A stretch of DNA of 7,330 nt, from positions 1-7,330 of the forward strand of contig CALWRL010000035.1 of the NCBI GenBank assembly GCA_944383945.1, in the 5' to 3' direction. Shown one piece after another: positions 5,579-7,330 of this stretch. The stretch's first letter is position 1; every line of letters begins with the position of its first letter. This stretch comes from an uncultured Clostridia bacterium. Its GTDB lineage: Bacteria > Bacillota > Clostridia > Christensenellales > UBA1242. The position numbers and the translations under genes were made by a program. The notes under the pieces were generated by a model that worked only from the letters and a program-made list of their open reading frames with translations, was not told the DNA's origin and made no database searches.

Positions 5579-6700
5579 ATGATAACAGTAGAAGAAGTTA
5601 AAACAAGAAAGCAAAAAAAGCAGTTTGTTGATTTTCCAAACAAGCTTTATAAAAACAATCCATATTTTGTTCCAAGTATAAGAATGGATGAATTAAATTT
5701 ATTTAATCCTAAAAATGTCAATTACGAAGATTGCGAAGCAAAATTTTTCTTAGCATATAAAAACAAAAAAGTTGTTGGAAGAATTGCAGGAATAATTCAA
5801 AAAACTTACAACAATAAAACAGGAGAAAAAAGAGTTAGATTTTCTCGTTTCGATAGCATAAATGACACTGAAGTTGCAAAAGCACTTTTTTCTGCAGTTG
5901 AAGAATATGCAAAAGAAAAAGGAATGGAAACAGTTCATGGCCCACTTGGATTTAACGATTTAGACAGAGAAGCTTTATTAATTGATGGCTTTGATCATCT
6001 TTCAACATTTGAAGAACAATATAACTATGATTATTACCAAACACTCATTGAACAATCTGGATATGAAAAAGAAATAGATTATGTGGAATACAAAATTTTC
6101 CCAATTAAAGAAAGAGATGAAAGAATTGATAGAATTGCTAATGCTGTGATGAAAAAACATAATCTTCATATAGGTTTCGCAAAAAACAAAAAAGAATATA
6201 TAGAAAAATATAAAGATGGCATTTTTAAAGTTATTGATGAGGTTTATTCTCCACTATATGGAGTTGTTCCATTCACAAATAGCGTTAGAGATCAAATTAT
6301 ATCTCAGTTTAAACTTTTTTTAAACATAAAATACATGGTAACAGTATGCGATGAAAACGAAAATGTTGTTGCTTTTGGTTTTGCAATTCCATCTGTTTCA
6401 AAAGTTATCCAAAAAACAAAAGGAAGAATTCTTCACCCAAAAATTTTAGGAATTTTTAAAGCAGTTAAAAAACCCGAAATTTTAGACCTTGCTCTAACAG
6501 GCGTTCTTCCAGAATATCGAGCAAAGGGAGTTAACGCATTAATCCTTCAATTTATGATGAGCAATTTGCTTTCTTCAAATTTAAAATATCTAGAAACAAA
6601 TTTAAATTTAGAAGATAATGCAAAAATTCAAAACCAATGGAAAAATTTTCCTAACATAAATCATAAAAGAAGAAGATGTTTTGTTAAAAAATTAGTTTAA
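5579..6700 (+). CDS. GNAT-fold N-acetyltransferase-like protein (two GNAT-like halves)
   Basis: 373 residues of a widespread but poorly characterised GNAT-related family; substrate unknown. The N-terminus has the family's typical opening (FVDFPNKLYKNNPYFVPSIRMDE). A first GNAT-like half follows (about 50-170): FFLAYKNKKVVGRIAGI, a helix, then TVHGPLGFNDLDREALLIDGF. The second half (about 250-373) contains YMVTVCDENENVVAFGFAI, then LTGVLPEYRAKGVNALIL, which matches GNAT motif A (acetyl-CoA pyrophosphate binding, V-x-PEYR-x-x-G), then LETNLNLEDNAKIQNQWKNF and HKRRRCFVKKL. No signal peptide is visible, so it is cytosolic. Start: ATG 5579, because AAGAGGA lies 6 nt upstream and the family homology begins there; a longer in-frame start at 5483 would lie inside the previous gene. 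It is followed by a terminator, so it closes the 5095-6700 operon. Confidence 0.85.
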   Translation: MITVEEVKTRKQKKQFVDFPNKLYKNNPYFVPSIRMDELNLFNPKNVNYEDCEAKFFLAYKNKKVVGRIAGIIQKTYNNKTGEKRVRFSRFDSINDTEVAKALFSAVEEYAKEKGMETVHGPLGFNDLDREALLIDGFDHLSTFEEQYNYDYYQTLIEQSGYEKEIDYVEYKIFPIKERDERIDRIANAVMKKHNLHIGFAKNKKEYIEKYKDGIFKVIDEVYSPLYGVVPFTNSVRDQIISQFKLFLNIKYMVTVCDENENVVAFGFAIPSVSKVIQKTKGRILHPKILGIFKAVKKPEILDLALTGVLPEYRAKGVNALILQFMMSNLLSSNLKYLETNLNLEDNAKIQNQWKNFPNINHKRRRCFVKKLV

Positions 6701-6702
6701 AT

Positions 6703-6730
6703 AAAAAAGAGTTAAAAAGCTCTTTTTTTT
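6703..6730 (+). terminator. Rho-independent terminator after the GNAT gene
   Basis: AGAGTT (6708-6713), loop AAAA, AGCTCT (6718-6723) forms a 6-bp stem with one G-U pair. It is flanked by an A tract (6703-6708) and a run of eight T (6723-6730), which can extend the stem. It begins two bases after the GNAT stop codon. Confidence 0.85.
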
Positions 6731-6762
6731 ATTCTTTAGCTTTCATATTTTTTATGTAAATT

Positions 6763-6791
6763 TTAATAAATATTATATTTTTGATTAAAAT
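6763..6791 (+). promoter_or_regulatory. Candidate promoter of the YetF-like gene, giving a leaderless transcript
   Basis: TTAATA (6763-6768), a 17-nt spacer, then TAAAAT (6786-6791). Six bases separate the -10 from the ATG at 6798, so initiation would be at the start codon itself. There is no Shine-Dalgarno before this gene, which supports the reading. In such AT-rich DNA, other -10-like boxes (for example TATTAT at 6771) cannot be excluded. Confidence 0.4.
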
Positions 6792-6797
6792 AATTTC

Positions 6798-7330
6798 ATG
6801 ATTACTTTAGTTTTAAGAGCTTTATTAATATATACAATAGTTTTAATTGTTTTTAGATTAATGGGAAAAAGACAATTGGGGCAAATGCAACCATTTGAAC
6901 TTGTTTTAACTTTAATTATTGCCGACCTTGCAACAATTCCAATGGCAGAAGCATCGATCCCAATTCTCCATGGTATAATTCCGCTTTTAACCCTGGTTGT
7001 TGTTCATTATATTTTAACATTAATAAGCAGAAAAAGTGATAAATTGAATAGAGTAATAAGTGGAAAACCCGTTATTGTAATTAACCCAAGAGGAATTGAT
7101 TATAATGCAGTGAAAAGCCTAAACATTTCAATAGATGATTTGTTTGAAGCAATAAGAAGTTGCGGCTTTTTTTCAATTGATGAAGTGCAATATGCAATTG
7201 TTGAAACCAATGGAACTTTTAATGTTCTTTCAAAAAAAGATTTTTCTCCAGTAACAATTGGTGATTTACCTAACATTTCAAACAAAAATAACAGCATGAA
7301 AAAAAATATAAAAAATATTGACGAAACAAC
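6798..7330 (+). CDS. YetF/DUF421 family membrane protein (3' end cut by window edge)
   Basis: My translation gives 177 residues with no stop before the window ends. The N-terminal half is membrane-embedded, with three hydrophobic segments (about 2-21, 33-50, 57-76). Between the first two lies the family hallmark RLMGKRQLGQMQPFELV. The soluble domain follows: GKPVIVINPRGID, then SIDDLFEAIRSCGFFSIDEVQYAIVETNGTFNVLSKKD, which matches the DUF421 cytosolic domain (DDL...LR...A-x-x-E-x-NG). Members occur in several copies in Bacillota; Bacillus paralogues such as YetF and YdfS have been linked to membrane channels and spore germination, but no specific role can be assigned here. The ATG at 6798 is chosen because the first membrane helix starts immediately after it; no ribosome site is visible. 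The preceding terminator indicates separate transcription. Confidence 0.9.
   Translation, partial: MITLVLRALLIYTIVLIVFRLMGKRQLGQMQPFELVLTLIIADLATIPMAEASIPILHGIIPLLTLVVVHYILTLISRKSDKLNRVISGKPVIVINPRGIDYNAVKSLNISIDDLFEAIRSCGFFSIDEVQYAIVETNGTFNVLSKKDFSPVTIGDLPNISNKNNSMKKNIKNIDET

Noticed and set aside
5095..6700. GNAT-type toxin-antitoxin pair
   Set aside because: The GNAT-like protein has 373 residues with two GNAT-like halves, unlike the roughly 160-200-residue toxins, and the upstream protein shows no ribbon-helix-helix DNA-binding motif.
1..7330. CRISPR array, insertion sequence, tRNA or rRNA gene, prophage
   Set aside because: I saw no regularly spaced repeats, transposase motifs, terminal inverted repeats or structural RNA signatures; composition is uniform across the window.

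Overview
The window is a strongly AT-rich stretch of bacterial chromosome with closely spaced genes, AGGAG-type ribosome binding sites, TAA-dominated stops and sigma-A-like promoters. The gene content (an IscS/IscU pair, a SpoVB-type MOP-family flippase, a two-LysM protein, a YetF/DUF421 membrane protein, an independent-type phosphoglycerate mutase) points to a low-GC Bacillota, most likely an anaerobic and possibly spore-forming Clostridia-like lineage. This assignment is inference; no rRNA or tRNA gene is present to anchor it.

Layout. The left half reads on the minus strand. From right to left there is a SpoVB-like flippase gene (3099-4640) broken by a single in-frame TAG, then a strong promoter, then the iscS-iscU iron-sulfur operon (3028 down to 1455) closed by a clear rho-independent terminator, then gpmI (1354 down to the window edge; about 451 residues are present and the C-terminus is missing). 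A divergent promoter region at 4641-4738 separates these from the plus-strand half. That half holds a small cytosolic two-LysM protein (4739-5053), an unrecognised helical protein (5095-5565) in apparent operon with a GNAT-fold acetyltransferase-like protein (5579-6700), a terminator, and a YetF/DUF421 membrane protein that runs off the right edge (6798-7330). No gene-free stretch exceeds 300 bases.

How the parts relate. IscS supplies sulfur from cysteine to the scaffold IscU, and the two are translationally coupled. GpmI is a glycolytic housekeeping enzyme with its own predicted promoter. The flippase, the LysM protein and YetF all suggest cell-envelope or spore biology, but the sequence does not prove this.

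I found no convincing new multi-gene system (no CRISPR, mobile element or defence locus). The observations most worth following are: (i) the lone amber codon, plus a nearby loss of a family-conserved Arg-Gly, in an otherwise full-length flippase gene; (ii) an IscU scaffold with Tyr in place of the usual ligand His; (iii) a consistent pattern of ultra-short or absent 5' leaders, with two genes (gpmI and yetF) predicted to be leaderless; and (iv) nested palindromes on the iscS promoter.
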